Shown here: one piece after another, positions 49,084-57,062 of the stretch
Layout of the letters: every line of letters begins with the position of its first letter
How positions within the stretch are numbered: position 1 is the first letter of the stretch
NCBI GenBank assembly: GCA_000817105.1
Contig: JUEP01000011.1
Location: 1-64,000 of the forward strand
Reading direction: 5' to 3'
Origin: a marine actinobacterium MedAcidi-G3
GTDB taxonomy: Bacteria > Actinomycetota > Acidimicrobiia > Acidimicrobiales > Poriferisodalaceae
DNA length: 64,000 nucleotides
Notes under the pieces: generated by a model
Told to the model about the DNA's origin: nothing
What the model saw: only the letters and a program-made list of their open reading frames with translations
Databases searched by the model: none
Translations under genes and position numbers: made by a program

Positions 49084-51246
49084 TTAATGAATGGAATCAA
49101 CTTTGAACTCCGGTGCTAGCGACTGCGTGGTCTTGATACTCTTGAAATAACGAAGACGCAGACTGTTTGCAACCACTAGGAACGAAGAGCAAGCCATAGC
49201 AATGGCAGCGTAAGTAGGGGACAGGTAGCCCGTTACTGCAAGTGGTAGAGCAATCGCGTTATAGGAAAAAGCCCACGCAAGATTTCCTTTAACTGTTCTT
49301 AAGGTTCTGCGAGACAAGGAGATCCCGTCGGCAACAGCCCGAGGATCGTTGGTCATGATTGTCAGGTCAGCTGCGTTTCGTGCAGCATCAGTGCCTGCTT
49401 GCACGGCTATACCTAAGTCGGCCGCGGCTAATGACGGCGCGTCGTTGACGCCATCTCCGACCATAGCAACGCATTTCCCAGCAGATTGAAGTGCGACGAT
49501 GTGGTCACGTTTTTGGTCGGGTAGCACCTCAGCTATAACGGTCGCTATGTTCAGTTGGTCCGCAACTTGTTTGGCGACTTGATGGCTATCACCAGAAAGC
49601 AAAATAACCTCAAGGCCCATGTCGGCCAGCAGAGATATGGCTTCAATACTTGTGGGACGAATTTCATCCTGAATTGAAACTGAAGCTTCGGCAACCGGTC
49701 CTCGACCTATAAATAAAGTGGTTCCATCGAAGTCTGGGTTTTTGAGGCTGGGAGGAACCTCTGTGAAAAGTTCTGCTTTCCCCACCAGCATCTGTATGCC
49801 GTTTACTCTGCCTGAAATTCCTTGACCTGGATGGTTGGTGAACTTTGCAACTTCCGCCTCTCCTTCGGTAAAGGGTTCAAAGGCCCGCGCGACGGGATGT
49901 CCGGACCTTGATTCAAGGGCAGCAGCAAGCGCAAGAAGAAGGCCTTTGTTTTCTCCTGTTGACGCGGTGCTGACGATCGAGGGGTGGCCCGTAGTGAGGG
50001 TGCCTGTTTTGTCAAATACGACGGTGTCGATCACACGCGTTGAATCTAAGACATGGGATCCGGCGACTATTACTCCTAGTTGAGCGGCTCGCCCTGTGCC
50101 TGCTAAGACGGCTAAAGGTGTTGCTAGCCCAAAAGAACAAGGGCAAGAAACCACTAGAACAGCTACTGCTGCTATTAATGCGTCGCTGACGCTGTGGCCA
50201 AGTCCCCATCGAACCGCTAGGGACCCCAAAGCTAAGAGAACAACAAATGGAACGAATCTTGCGGCGACCAAATCAGCGAGACGCTGTATGTGTACTCGAG
50301 TTGTCTCGGCTTCTTCTACCAGTCGCTTTATTTGAGAAAGCTCTGTGTCTTCTCCTACGGCTGTGGCCTTTACAACCAGAGACCCGGTGCCGTTAAGCAC
50401 CCCGCCACTTACTCTCGAACCAGGCGAAACTTCGATTGGCGCCGACTCTCCAGTGGCTTGAGAAGCATCTACTTCTGACATTCCTTCTATTACCTGGCCA
50501 TCGGTTGCGACTCTTTCTCCGGGGGCGGTAATAAATTCCATTCCGACCATCAACTCTTCGATAAGCAATTCTCTACCGTCGCGAAGGAGCACTTGTTTTG
50601 GCGTTAAGTTTGCCAGCGCTCGTAAAGCGTCTCCGGAGGTCCGCATCGCTCGCGCTTCCCACCACTTCCCAACAAGAACGAAAGCGACTATTGCGTTGGC
50701 CCCACCGAAATGGAGGCTCTGTTCAGCACCTAAAAGGAGTACAGCGATCGACCAAGACCAAGCAGCCAGGGTTCCTAGCGAAATAAGAGTGTCCATCGCA
50801 AGAGATCTTTGGAGTATTTGTAGACGCGCTGCACGATGGAAGATCCACCCCGACCACCACACACATATCGTGGAAAGTGATGCGACCACCCAGTCGCTGC
50901 CCGGGAATTGAACAAACATTGTGATCATCGCAAATATGGCAATAATCAACGCTGGGACAGTCTTTTTCTTGAGAGCAGATTCGTTCGAAGACTGAATTTG
51001 TTGTCTGTCTCCGTCTTCGACTGCCTGAAATCCGAGGTCAGCGATCGTGGCGACCATCGTTGGCGAATCGATTCTTTGGTTATGCCAGACGAGGGATGTT
51101 GCAGTAGCGAAATTGACTTTAGCGGCCTCAACCCCGTCGAGATCCAAGAAAGCGCTTTCAATTCGAGCTGCGCACGCCGTGCAGCTCATGCCTTGAATAA
51201 GAAATTTGGTTCGCTTTTTCTCAGTGAGAGGAGAAGCCGAAGTCAT
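49084..51246 (-). CDS. Copper-type heavy-metal P1B-ATPase
   Basis: A 720-residue P1B-type ATPase that would export Cu(I) from the cytosol. One N-terminal metal-binding domain has GMSCTACAARIE with Cys22 and Cys25. The membrane metal site is CPC (Cys368 and Cys370), the phosphorylated Asp412 is in DKTGT, the nucleotide-domain motif is SGHPVA, and the hinge is GDGVNDAPSLA. The YN of FSYNAIALP and the MACSS near the end match the Cu(I) subgroup. It is divergent from rimO across 65 bases. No copper-sensing regulator is adjacent. Confidence 0.93.
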   Translation of the reverse strand: MTSASPLTEKKRTKFLIQGMSCTACAARIESAFLDLDGVEAAKVNFATATSLVWHNQRIDSPTMVATIADLGFQAVEDGDRQQIQSSNESALKKKTVPALIIAIFAMITMFVQFPGSDWVVASLSTICVWWSGWIFHRAARLQILQRSLAMDTLISLGTLAAWSWSIAVLLLGAEQSLHFGGANAIVAFVLVGKWWEARAMRTSGDALRALANLTPKQVLLRDGRELLIEELMVGMEFITAPGERVATDGQVIEGMSEVDASQATGESAPIEVSPGSRVSGGVLNGTGSLVVKATAVGEDTELSQIKRLVEEAETTRVHIQRLADLVAARFVPFVVLLALGSLAVRWGLGHSVSDALIAAVAVLVVSCPCSFGLATPLAVLAGTGRAAQLGVIVAGSHVLDSTRVIDTVVFDKTGTLTTGHPSIVSTASTGENKGLLLALAAALESRSGHPVARAFEPFTEGEAEVAKFTNHPGQGISGRVNGIQMLVGKAELFTEVPPSLKNPDFDGTTLFIGRGPVAEASVSIQDEIRPTSIEAISLLADMGLEVILLSGDSHQVAKQVADQLNIATVIAEVLPDQKRDHIVALQSAGKCVAMVGDGVNDAPSLAAADLGIAVQAGTDAARNAADLTIMTNDPRAVADGISLSRRTLRTVKGNLAWAFSYNAIALPLAVTGYLSPTYAAIAMACSSFLVVANSLRLRYFKSIKTTQSLAPEFKVDSIH

Positions 51247-51258
51247 ACGTAAACACTA
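51247..51258 (-). promoter_or_regulatory. Leaderless-type -10 element for the P-type ATPase
   Basis: Minus-strand TAGTGT (51258-51253), exactly six bases before the ATG at 51246; no SD. Confidence 0.55.
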
Positions 51259-51311
51259 TCGTCCGGTTTCGGATCGGTAGCTACGTCCCACACCCGTACC
51301 ATAGAGAGGCG

Positions 51312-52592
51312 ATGGTCCATTCTCAGCAGAGTTTTCACCTACATACGTTGGGGTGTCCGAAAAATCAGGTCGATTCAGACAAGATTGCGGGCACCTTGAT
51401 CGACGATGGCTTGGTTCCGACTCACGATGCGTCTTCAGCTGATTTGGTAGTAATCAACACCTGTGCGTTCGTCGAAGAAGCTCGGGAAGAGTCGATAAAC
51501 GCAGTCTTACAGTTGGAACAAGATCGCATGCCAGGATCGCGCATTGTTGTTACTGGGTGTCTAGCTGAGCGGTATGGAGACGAGCTAGCTGAGGCGCTAC
51601 CGGAAATAGATCAAGTGTCTGGTTTTGGCGTTCCGGTCAACCTGATTCGAAAACCTAGTGGTTTGTCCTTAAAGGCAGGGCCTCAGGCCCCCGCATTGGA
51701 TCTGCTGAATTTGCGCAGACCGGCTTCGAGTCTTCCGTGGGCGTATGTCAAGATCGCAGAAGGTTGCGATCGAGCTTGCGGCTTTTGTGCGATTCCGTCG
51801 TTTCGCGGTCCTCAAAAGAGTCGCGAAGTTGACTCAATTTTGAGCGAGGTTGATGACCTCTCTATCCGTGAGGCTGTTTTAGTGGCCCAGGACTTAGCGA
51901 GCTACGGATCAGATCTTGGGAGACGTGGCTCAATTGTTTCGCTTGTTCAAGCGGTCAGAGAAAGAGTTGAGCGAGTTCGGCTCCTCTACCTCTACCCGTC
52001 CGACCTGTCTGATCAGCTTATTGATGTCGTGCTAGAAGGCGGACTGCCATATTTTGATCTATCGCTGCAACACGTGACGCGTAACCACTTGCGACGAATG
52101 CGCCGTTGGGGCGATGGTGAAAGGTTTCTTGAACGAATCGACAGAATTCGTGAGCTGTGCCCAGAAGCAGTATTTAGGTCCAATTTTATTGTTGGCTATC
52201 CAGGAGAAACAGAAGATGACCAGGCTGAGCTTGCATCGTGGCTAGAAAAAGCTCAGTTGGACTGGTGTGGACTGTTTACTTACTCCCGCGAGGAGGGCAC
52301 CTACGCGGCGAGCCTTGATCAACAAGTCCCTCAAGAACTTATGCAGGAGCGTCATGCTGAACTGAGCGAAATCCAGGACGGCATAACAGCTCACCATCGT
52401 GACCAACTTGTCGGTCGTAATATTGAAGTTTTGGTCGATACTCCTGGTGTTGGACGTTCGCACCGCGAAGCCCCAGAGATAGATGGGGTAGTGAAGGTTC
52501 CGGAAACACTGAAGCAGGGCGAGATTCACGATGTTTTTGTCACTCGATCACAGGGACCAGACCTCGAAGCGATCGTTGGAAAAGTCCCATAA
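51312..52592 (+). CDS. rimO: Ribosomal protein S12 methylthiotransferase RimO
   Basis: RimO is a radical-SAM enzyme that methylthiolates an Asp of ribosomal protein S12. The N-terminal UPF0004 domain has Cys15, Cys51 and Cys83 for one 4Fe-4S cluster (HTLGCPKNQVDSD, NTCAF, GCLAE). The radical-SAM motif CDRACGFC supplies Cys152, Cys156 and Cys159. A TRAM domain ends the protein. HTLGCPKNQVDSD distinguishes RimO from MiaB, which is at 60086. The stop overlaps the pgsA start (TAATG). It marks the return of the conserved core order after the accessory block. Confidence 0.94.
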   Translation: MVHSQQSFHLHTLGCPKNQVDSDKIAGTLIDDGLVPTHDASSADLVVINTCAFVEEAREESINAVLQLEQDRMPGSRIVVTGCLAERYGDELAEALPEIDQVSGFGVPVNLIRKPSGLSLKAGPQAPALDLLNLRRPASSLPWAYVKIAEGCDRACGFCAIPSFRGPQKSREVDSILSEVDDLSIREAVLVAQDLASYGSDLGRRGSIVSLVQAVRERVERVRLLYLYPSDLSDQLIDVVLEGGLPYFDLSLQHVTRNHLRRMRRWGDGERFLERIDRIRELCPEAVFRSNFIVGYPGETEDDQAELASWLEKAQLDWCGLFTYSREEGTYAASLDQQVPQELMQERHAELSEIQDGITAHHRDQLVGRNIEVLVDTPGVGRSHREAPEIDGVVKVPETLKQGEIHDVFVTRSQGPDLEAIVGKVP

Positions 52593-53182
52593 TGCAAGAG
52601 CCCGACGAAGCAGCTAATCCCACTTATGGACCTACAGCACTTGCTACGCCCGCAAACTTTGTGACGGTAGCGCGGATTCTTGCGACTCCAGTATTTGTCC
52701 TGCTTATCGCTACTGGGGAACCTTCCTGGGTCACATTTGCAGTTGGCTTTGCTATTGGCATGTCTGATTTTGCCGATGGATGGTTGGCTCGCCGGCAAGG
52801 AGCTACAAGGTCTGGGGCTTTCCTGGATCCGCTGGCTGACAAAGTGCTGGTTTTGGGTGGGATGTTCGCCTTAGTGGCTAACGGGCAGTTTCATTGGCTT
52901 CCCGTAGGGGTAATCGCTTTTAGAGAGTTAGCGATTAGTGCCTACAGATCGCAAGCGGGACGCAAAGGTATCTCCGTGCCCGCAACCAAGATGGCCAAGT
53001 GGAAAACTTTCACTCAACTTTGGTCCATTGGTTTTGCAGTGATACCGCCGGTAGCGAATTCGGCTCATTGGATAGCTACCTCTGTGTTGTGGGTTGCCTT
53101 GGCGCTCACTATTCAGACAGGTTTTTCTTACATGGTTGGGGCTAGAAAGCTTGCACAAATTCAATTAAAAGACGGCCTGTAA
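52592..53182 (+). CDS. pgsA: CDP-alcohol phosphatidyltransferase (PgsA-like)
   Basis: An integral membrane enzyme of 196 residues, most likely CDP-diacylglycerol--glycerol-3-phosphate 3-phosphatidyltransferase, which makes phosphatidylglycerol-phosphate. The catalytic signature DG-x2-AR-x8-G-x3-D-x3-D is present as DGWLARRQGATRSGAFLDP followed by LAD. Several hydrophobic helices surround it. It overlaps rimO by one base. The rimO-pgsA-cinA order is typical of actinobacteria and supports PgsA over other CDP-alcohol transferases. Confidence 0.9.
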   Translation: MQEPDEAANPTYGPTALATPANFVTVARILATPVFVLLIATGEPSWVTFAVGFAIGMSDFADGWLARRQGATRSGAFLDPLADKVLVLGGMFALVANGQFHWLPVGVIAFRELAISAYRSQAGRKGISVPATKMAKWKTFTQLWSIGFAVIPPVANSAHWIATSVLWVALALTIQTGFSYMVGARKLAQIQLKDGL

Positions 53183-53185
53183 ACC

Positions 53186-53222
53186 TTTGCCACTTTGTTC
53201 TTAAAACAACTGGTTTGGCAGA
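53186..53222 (+). terminator. Weak candidate terminator or hairpin after pgsA
   Basis: TTGTT and AACAA around a short loop lie inside outer arms TGCCA and TGGCA between pgsA and cinA. The stem is AT-rich and no clear T run follows, so the call is tentative. Confidence 0.2.
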
Positions 53223-53249
53223 AGCGCACACGCGGAATCATATGAGCAA

Positions 53250-53261
53250 TAGGGTCGAGGC
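53250..53261 (+). promoter_or_regulatory. Leaderless-type -10 element for cinA
   Basis: TAGGGT at 53250-53255, six bases before the ATG at 53262. Confidence 0.45.
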
Positions 53262-54521
53262 ATGAATTGTGAAGTCATAGCGGTCGGAACCGAATTATTG
53301 CTTGGACAGATCGTCGACACGAATTCCTCGTGGATCGGCGAGCAATTGGCTCTAGCGGGCATAGATAGCCATTACCAGACCAAAGTCGGAGACAATTGGA
53401 CACGGATAGAGCAGGCAGTGCAGTTGGGTCTTGAACGTAGCGACGCAGTCATAATGTGTGGCGGCTTAGGTCCCACCCAAGATGACATCACCCGCGAGGT
53501 GATAGCGGGTGTCGTTAAATCTGATTTAGTGCTTGACCAAGGAATAGCAGACCGGATCAGGGAGATGTTTAGAAGCCGGGGTCGAGAAATGCCCGAGAAT
53601 AATCTTCGTCAAGCGATGGTGCCGGAAGGCGCTCGAACCATGGACCAGCAACCAGGAACCGCTCCCGGGTTAGTTGTCCCGGTAGAAGGCCCTGATGGCT
53701 CGATGAAAGTCATCTATGCCGTGCCAGGGGTTCCTTATGAGATGAAAGAAATGCTTCTCGGAACTGTCCTCCCCGATTTGCAGGCACGCTCAGGGATCAG
53801 TTCAGTAATTGAAAGCCGAGTCCTGCGAACATGGGGTCAAAGTGAATCTGGATTGGCAGAGATACTGGGTGAACGAATAAGTGAACTCGAGGCATCTGGA
53901 AACCCGACCTTGGCTTTCTTAGCTAGTGGTGTAGAAGGCATAAAAGTCCGAATTACAGCCAAGGCAGCAAGCTCTGCGGAGGTTGAAGCGATCCTGCAAG
54001 AGGAAGAGGGACTCTTAAGAGAAGTACTTGGTGACCTCGTATTCGCTGTTGACGAAGACAACATGGAGTCAACGGTTTTAACTCTGCTTGCCGATCGAGG
54101 CCTGAGTCTCGGAGTGGTAGAAACCACGACTTCGGGATATATCGCCCATCGTTTGGCAACAGCTCGAAGTGGCACAGAGGCGTTTTCGGGAGGGGTAGCC
54201 GCCCGAGGTCCAGGTATTTTGTCCTATCTGCTGAAAGGTGATCCAGGTATCTGGGAACCAGACAAAGCAGCCCTGCAGCTAGCCCGAACAGCTCGAGGAG
54301 TCTTGGTATCAGATGTAGGCATTGCTACTACGTCTATAGAGGACCGATCTCGAGCCACTGAGTCGCACCCCTTTGGAACAGCCTGGCTAGCAGTTTCGAT
54401 GGAGGGTTTTGAAACTGTGCAACAGGTTGGCCTTCCAGGCGATCTCGAAAGAATCCGTCAATTTAGTACGATTTCTTTGTTGAATCTTCTCAGGCTGCAC
54501 CTTGAAGGCTCTCGAGCGTAA
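53262..54521 (+). CDS. cinA: CinA-family protein with degenerate C-terminal domain
   Basis: A 419-residue CinA. The N-terminal MoCF-like domain is normal: VGTELLLGQIVDTNSSW, then MCGGLGPTQDDITREV near residue 65. It would carry ADP-ribose/NMN-type pyrophosphatase activity. The C-terminal domain should be the nicotinamide-nucleotide deamidase (PncC) with AESCTGG and a downstream YS-x3-K. Here these positions read VETTTSG and GGVAARGPG, so the Ser is Thr and the Tyr and Lys are absent. The domain length is kept, so it is probably folded but not a standard deamidase. It stops 2 bases before thpR. Confidence 0.88.
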   Translation: MNCEVIAVGTELLLGQIVDTNSSWIGEQLALAGIDSHYQTKVGDNWTRIEQAVQLGLERSDAVIMCGGLGPTQDDITREVIAGVVKSDLVLDQGIADRIREMFRSRGREMPENNLRQAMVPEGARTMDQQPGTAPGLVVPVEGPDGSMKVIYAVPGVPYEMKEMLLGTVLPDLQARSGISSVIESRVLRTWGQSESGLAEILGERISELEASGNPTLAFLASGVEGIKVRITAKAASSAEVEAILQEEEGLLREVLGDLVFAVDEDNMESTVLTLLADRGLSLGVVETTTSGYIAHRLATARSGTEAFSGGVAARGPGILSYLLKGDPGIWEPDKAALQLARTARGVLVSDVGIATTSIEDRSRATESHPFGTAWLAVSMEGFETVQQVGLPGDLERIRQFSTISLLNLLRLHLEGSRA

Positions 54522-54523
54522 AC

Positions 54524-55012
54524 GTGACGAGGGCCTTTATATCGGTGCCTCTTCCTGAGTCAGTCCGAGCGACCTTGCTTAATCTGGACCGCACTCAACA
54601 GGGGATTAGTTGGAGCGCCCCAGAGCAGTGGCATATAACTATCCATTTCTTCGAAGACATCGATATTGAAAAAGTTAAGAGTTTGTTCTTCAGCATGAAA
54701 GCCCAGAGAGCGGTCGCAATGATTGGTCCCGAAGTCAGGCGTCTCGGCGAAGAGGTTCTCGTGGTACCGGTGAATGGGCTATCAGGTTTAGAGGAAGACG
54801 TTCGCGTCACAATGTCGATACAAAGGTCGCCCGAGTCGTTGCCATTTTTTGGTCACATTACGCTGGGTCGGATAAAGCAAACTTTGAATGTTGAACTGGA
54901 AGGCAAACGAGTTGAAGGAAGCTTCAAGGTTAACCGTCTACTTCTAGTAGAGAGTCAGGTAACGCCGAATGGACACAAACACTCCGTTGTTGGTTCTCAA
55001 CTGCTGTCGTAA
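54524..55012 (+). CDS. thpR: RNA 2',3'-cyclic phosphodiesterase ThpR
   Basis: A 162-residue 2H phosphoesterase. The two HxT motifs are WHITIHFF near residue 37 and GHITLGRI near 110, as in the bacterial 2'-5' RNA ligase/cyclic phosphodiesterase ThpR. The N-terminal RAFISVPLPESVRATL is typical. The start is GTG at 54524, two bases after the cinA stop. The placement beside cinA upstream of recA is common in actinobacteria. Confidence 0.85.
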   Translation: MTRAFISVPLPESVRATLLNLDRTQQGISWSAPEQWHITIHFFEDIDIEKVKSLFFSMKAQRAVAMIGPEVRRLGEEVLVVPVNGLSGLEEDVRVTMSIQRSPESLPFFGHITLGRIKQTLNVELEGKRVEGSFKVNRLLLVESQVTPNGHKHSVVGSQLLS

Positions 55013-55057
55013 TGAGCCCGTTTCGCACAAGGCGATAACTTCTGAAAGGCTGTGATC

Positions 55058-55960
55058 ATGCGCTTTAGCTTTTGGACCGGCAATGGTCAATCATGGGAAG
55101 ACACTCTCGAAGGTTGTCATTACGCCGAAAAAACTGGTTGGGATGGAATCTGGTACGCAGACCATTTCATGCCTAATGAAGAAAATATTGATCAGCCAAT
55201 TCATGAGGCATGGGCGGTACTGGCCGCTATAGCAGCGTGCGTTCCGCGAGTTCGTATTGGACCGTTAGTGGCGGGAAACACTTACCGGAACCCAGCATTA
55301 ACAGCGAAGATAGCGTCAACCATCGACCACATATCGGGGGGCCGACTTGTTCTTGGTATTGGGGCGGGATGGCAGGAGAATGAACACGAGAAGTATGGGT
55401 TCGATTTTTCTACTGTCAAAGGTCGTCTTGACAGGCTAGATGAAGCGGTCGAAATCATAACCTCGCTTCTAGCGAATCCCCGCACAGACTTCGACGGCAA
55501 CCACTACACCATTGTCGATGCCCCCCTTGACCCAAAACCATTACAAAAAAAGATTCCCCTAATGATCGGAGGTGGAGGGCGTAAGCGGACGTTACGCACA
55601 GCTGCCCTGCACGCTGATGAATGGAACTATTGGGGAATGCCGAGTGACATAGAAGAGCTCTGCGAAGTATTGGATGCTCATTGCGAAGATGTCGGTCGCG
55701 ATCCAAATGAGATACAACGATCAGCTTGCGCCCTCATGTTCATTGCTGAAGATGAAGAGAAACTCGCGCGATTTCGTGGCAAAGACTTCGGTCGCGCCAC
55801 AATCGTCGGAACCCCTTCGGAGGTCATAGACGTGGTCGGTTCTTATGCCGAAGTGGGGCTCGACGAGCTCATTGTTCCGGACTTTACTTTTGGACCGCTT
55901 GAACGGAAGAAAGAGTCAATGGACCTGTTCATTGAGCGAGTAGCGCCTGAATTTCGTTAA
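55058..55960 (+). CDS. LLM-class, probably F420-dependent, oxidoreductase
   Basis: A 300-residue luciferase-like monooxygenase-family TIM barrel. MRFSFWTGNGQSWEDTL at the start and WDGIWYADHFMP are typical of the F420-dependent LLM enzymes of actinobacteria. RVRIGPLVAGNTYRNPALTAK and RLVLGIGAGWQENEHEKYG are equally typical. FMN-dependent members exist, so the cofactor is inferred. GAAAGG lies 8 bases before ATG 55058; a GTG at 55052 is an alternative start. It is an accessory insertion between thpR and recA and ends 18 bases from the convergent hydratase. Confidence 0.87.
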   Translation: MRFSFWTGNGQSWEDTLEGCHYAEKTGWDGIWYADHFMPNEENIDQPIHEAWAVLAAIAACVPRVRIGPLVAGNTYRNPALTAKIASTIDHISGGRLVLGIGAGWQENEHEKYGFDFSTVKGRLDRLDEAVEIITSLLANPRTDFDGNHYTIVDAPLDPKPLQKKIPLMIGGGGRKRTLRTAALHADEWNYWGMPSDIEELCEVLDAHCEDVGRDPNEIQRSACALMFIAEDEEKLARFRGKDFGRATIVGTPSEVIDVVGSYAEVGLDELIVPDFTFGPLERKKESMDLFIERVAPEFR

Positions 55961-55978
55961 GGAATGAGGAGCTTGCCT

Positions 55979-56836
55979 CTAGTCCCTGGACCAATCTACT
56001 TCGGTTACTAATTCCCCCATGCGGTTTTCCGCCTCCCGCGTTTGGCCTCCTGCGTCTAAGAAACTCCGCATTGCCGGCGCAGCTTCTTGAGTTCGGAGAA
56101 GTTTCTGAAAGAGAAAACGTTCCTCCATCAGCCCTTCGCTCAAAGGCAAAGTTTCTGCGTTGTTGACCGCTTCTTTGGCGAGAGCTACCGCATGTGGGGG
56201 AAATGAAGCGATCCGAAAAGCTAAATCAGTCACGAATGGGCGCAGCTGATCGGAAGGCAGTGCTCGATTTAGGTATCCCCAAGCTGCAGCGGTCTCCGCG
56301 TCAAGATCGACGCCCCCGAGAATTATTTCCATAGCTCGACCTCGGCCTACCAAGCGCGGTAAACGTTGAGTGCCAGTGCCTCCGGGAAGAATGCCAATAG
56401 GGACTTCCATTTGATTGACGACAGTCTTATCTAATGCACCAAACCGCATGTCGCATGACATTGACAGTTCGCTCCCACCGCCGCCAACTCTGCCTCCGAT
56501 TTCGGCGATCGTAACCTTCGGCATGGTTCGATAGGTTTCGCACATCAAATGAAAGCCAGCTAGTTCTTCTGGCTTTTCGGCGGGCCCCTCGACGGGAAAT
56601 TCCAAGATTGCCGAAACGTCGAAGTGGGCGATGAAGAAGTCGGGGTCGTTGCTTCTCAGGACAACAACGATCACCGAATCGTCGGTCGAAACTTGGGCTC
56701 CGAATTTTGCTAATTCTCGAAACAAAGAAGGCGTCATTACATTCATCGGGGGAGCGTCGATGGTGACGAATGCCACACTATTTGTGCGCTCAATTCTTAG
56801 AAATTCGAAATCTTCATCAGCTAGGTAAGTGCTCAT
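55979..56836 (-). CDS. Enoyl-CoA hydratase/isomerase family protein
   Basis: A 285-residue crotonase-fold enzyme. RTNSVAFVTIDAPPMNVM and the second oxyanion-hole segment GGRVGGGGSELSMSCDMRF are visible. QMEVPIGILPGGTGTQRLPR carries the usual Glu in the second catalytic position. The family hydrates enoyl-CoAs but also includes isomerases and hydrolases. I start it at ATG 56836, which gives a normal N-terminus; the open frame continues to 57010 across the recA promoter region and is unlikely to be coding there. It is divergent from recA, so the SOS box lies between them. Confidence 0.82.
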   Translation of the reverse strand: MSTYLADEDFEFLRIERTNSVAFVTIDAPPMNVMTPSLFRELAKFGAQVSTDDSVIVVVLRSNDPDFFIAHFDVSAILEFPVEGPAEKPEELAGFHLMCETYRTMPKVTIAEIGGRVGGGGSELSMSCDMRFGALDKTVVNQMEVPIGILPGGTGTQRLPRLVGRGRAMEIILGGVDLDAETAAAWGYLNRALPSDQLRPFVTDLAFRIASFPPHAVALAKEAVNNAETLPLSEGLMEERFLFQKLLRTQEAAPAMRSFLDAGGQTREAENRMGELVTEVDWSRD

Positions 56837-56908
56837 GTGGAGAGTCTCGCGGTTCCCTGCGGGAAATGCTGAATATCTTTTGGAATAGAACATTTGTTCG
56901 GTACTTGC

Positions 56909-56924
56909 CCGAACAGGTGTTCGG
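56909..56924. promoter_or_regulatory. LexA (SOS) box between recA and the hydratase
   Basis: CCGAAC-AGGT-GTTCGG is a perfect 6-bp inverted repeat with a 4-base centre, matching the actinobacterial/Gram-positive LexA consensus CGAAC-N4-GTTCG. It lies 139 bases upstream of the recA GTG at 57063. TACCTT at 56928-56933 just downstream could be the recA -10. A further GTTCGG at 56896-56901 makes a second, wider inverted repeat with the first arm. Confidence 0.85.
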
Positions 56925-57062
56925 ATGTACCTTGAAGATGTCCGAATGATTTCGGGGTCTGACCCTGAGCATACGGTTTCCACAGACAGGGTTAAGTACC
57001 TGCCCGTCAAACAAACTTGGCTTCTAGCGAAGTCAAAGATACGTCCGAGGAGGACCAGCAGC

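Noticed and set aside
56836-57010. N-terminal extension of the enoyl-CoA hydratase across the recA promoter
   Set aside because: The extra 58 residues are not crotonase-like, and the region contains the LexA box and the likely recA promoter.
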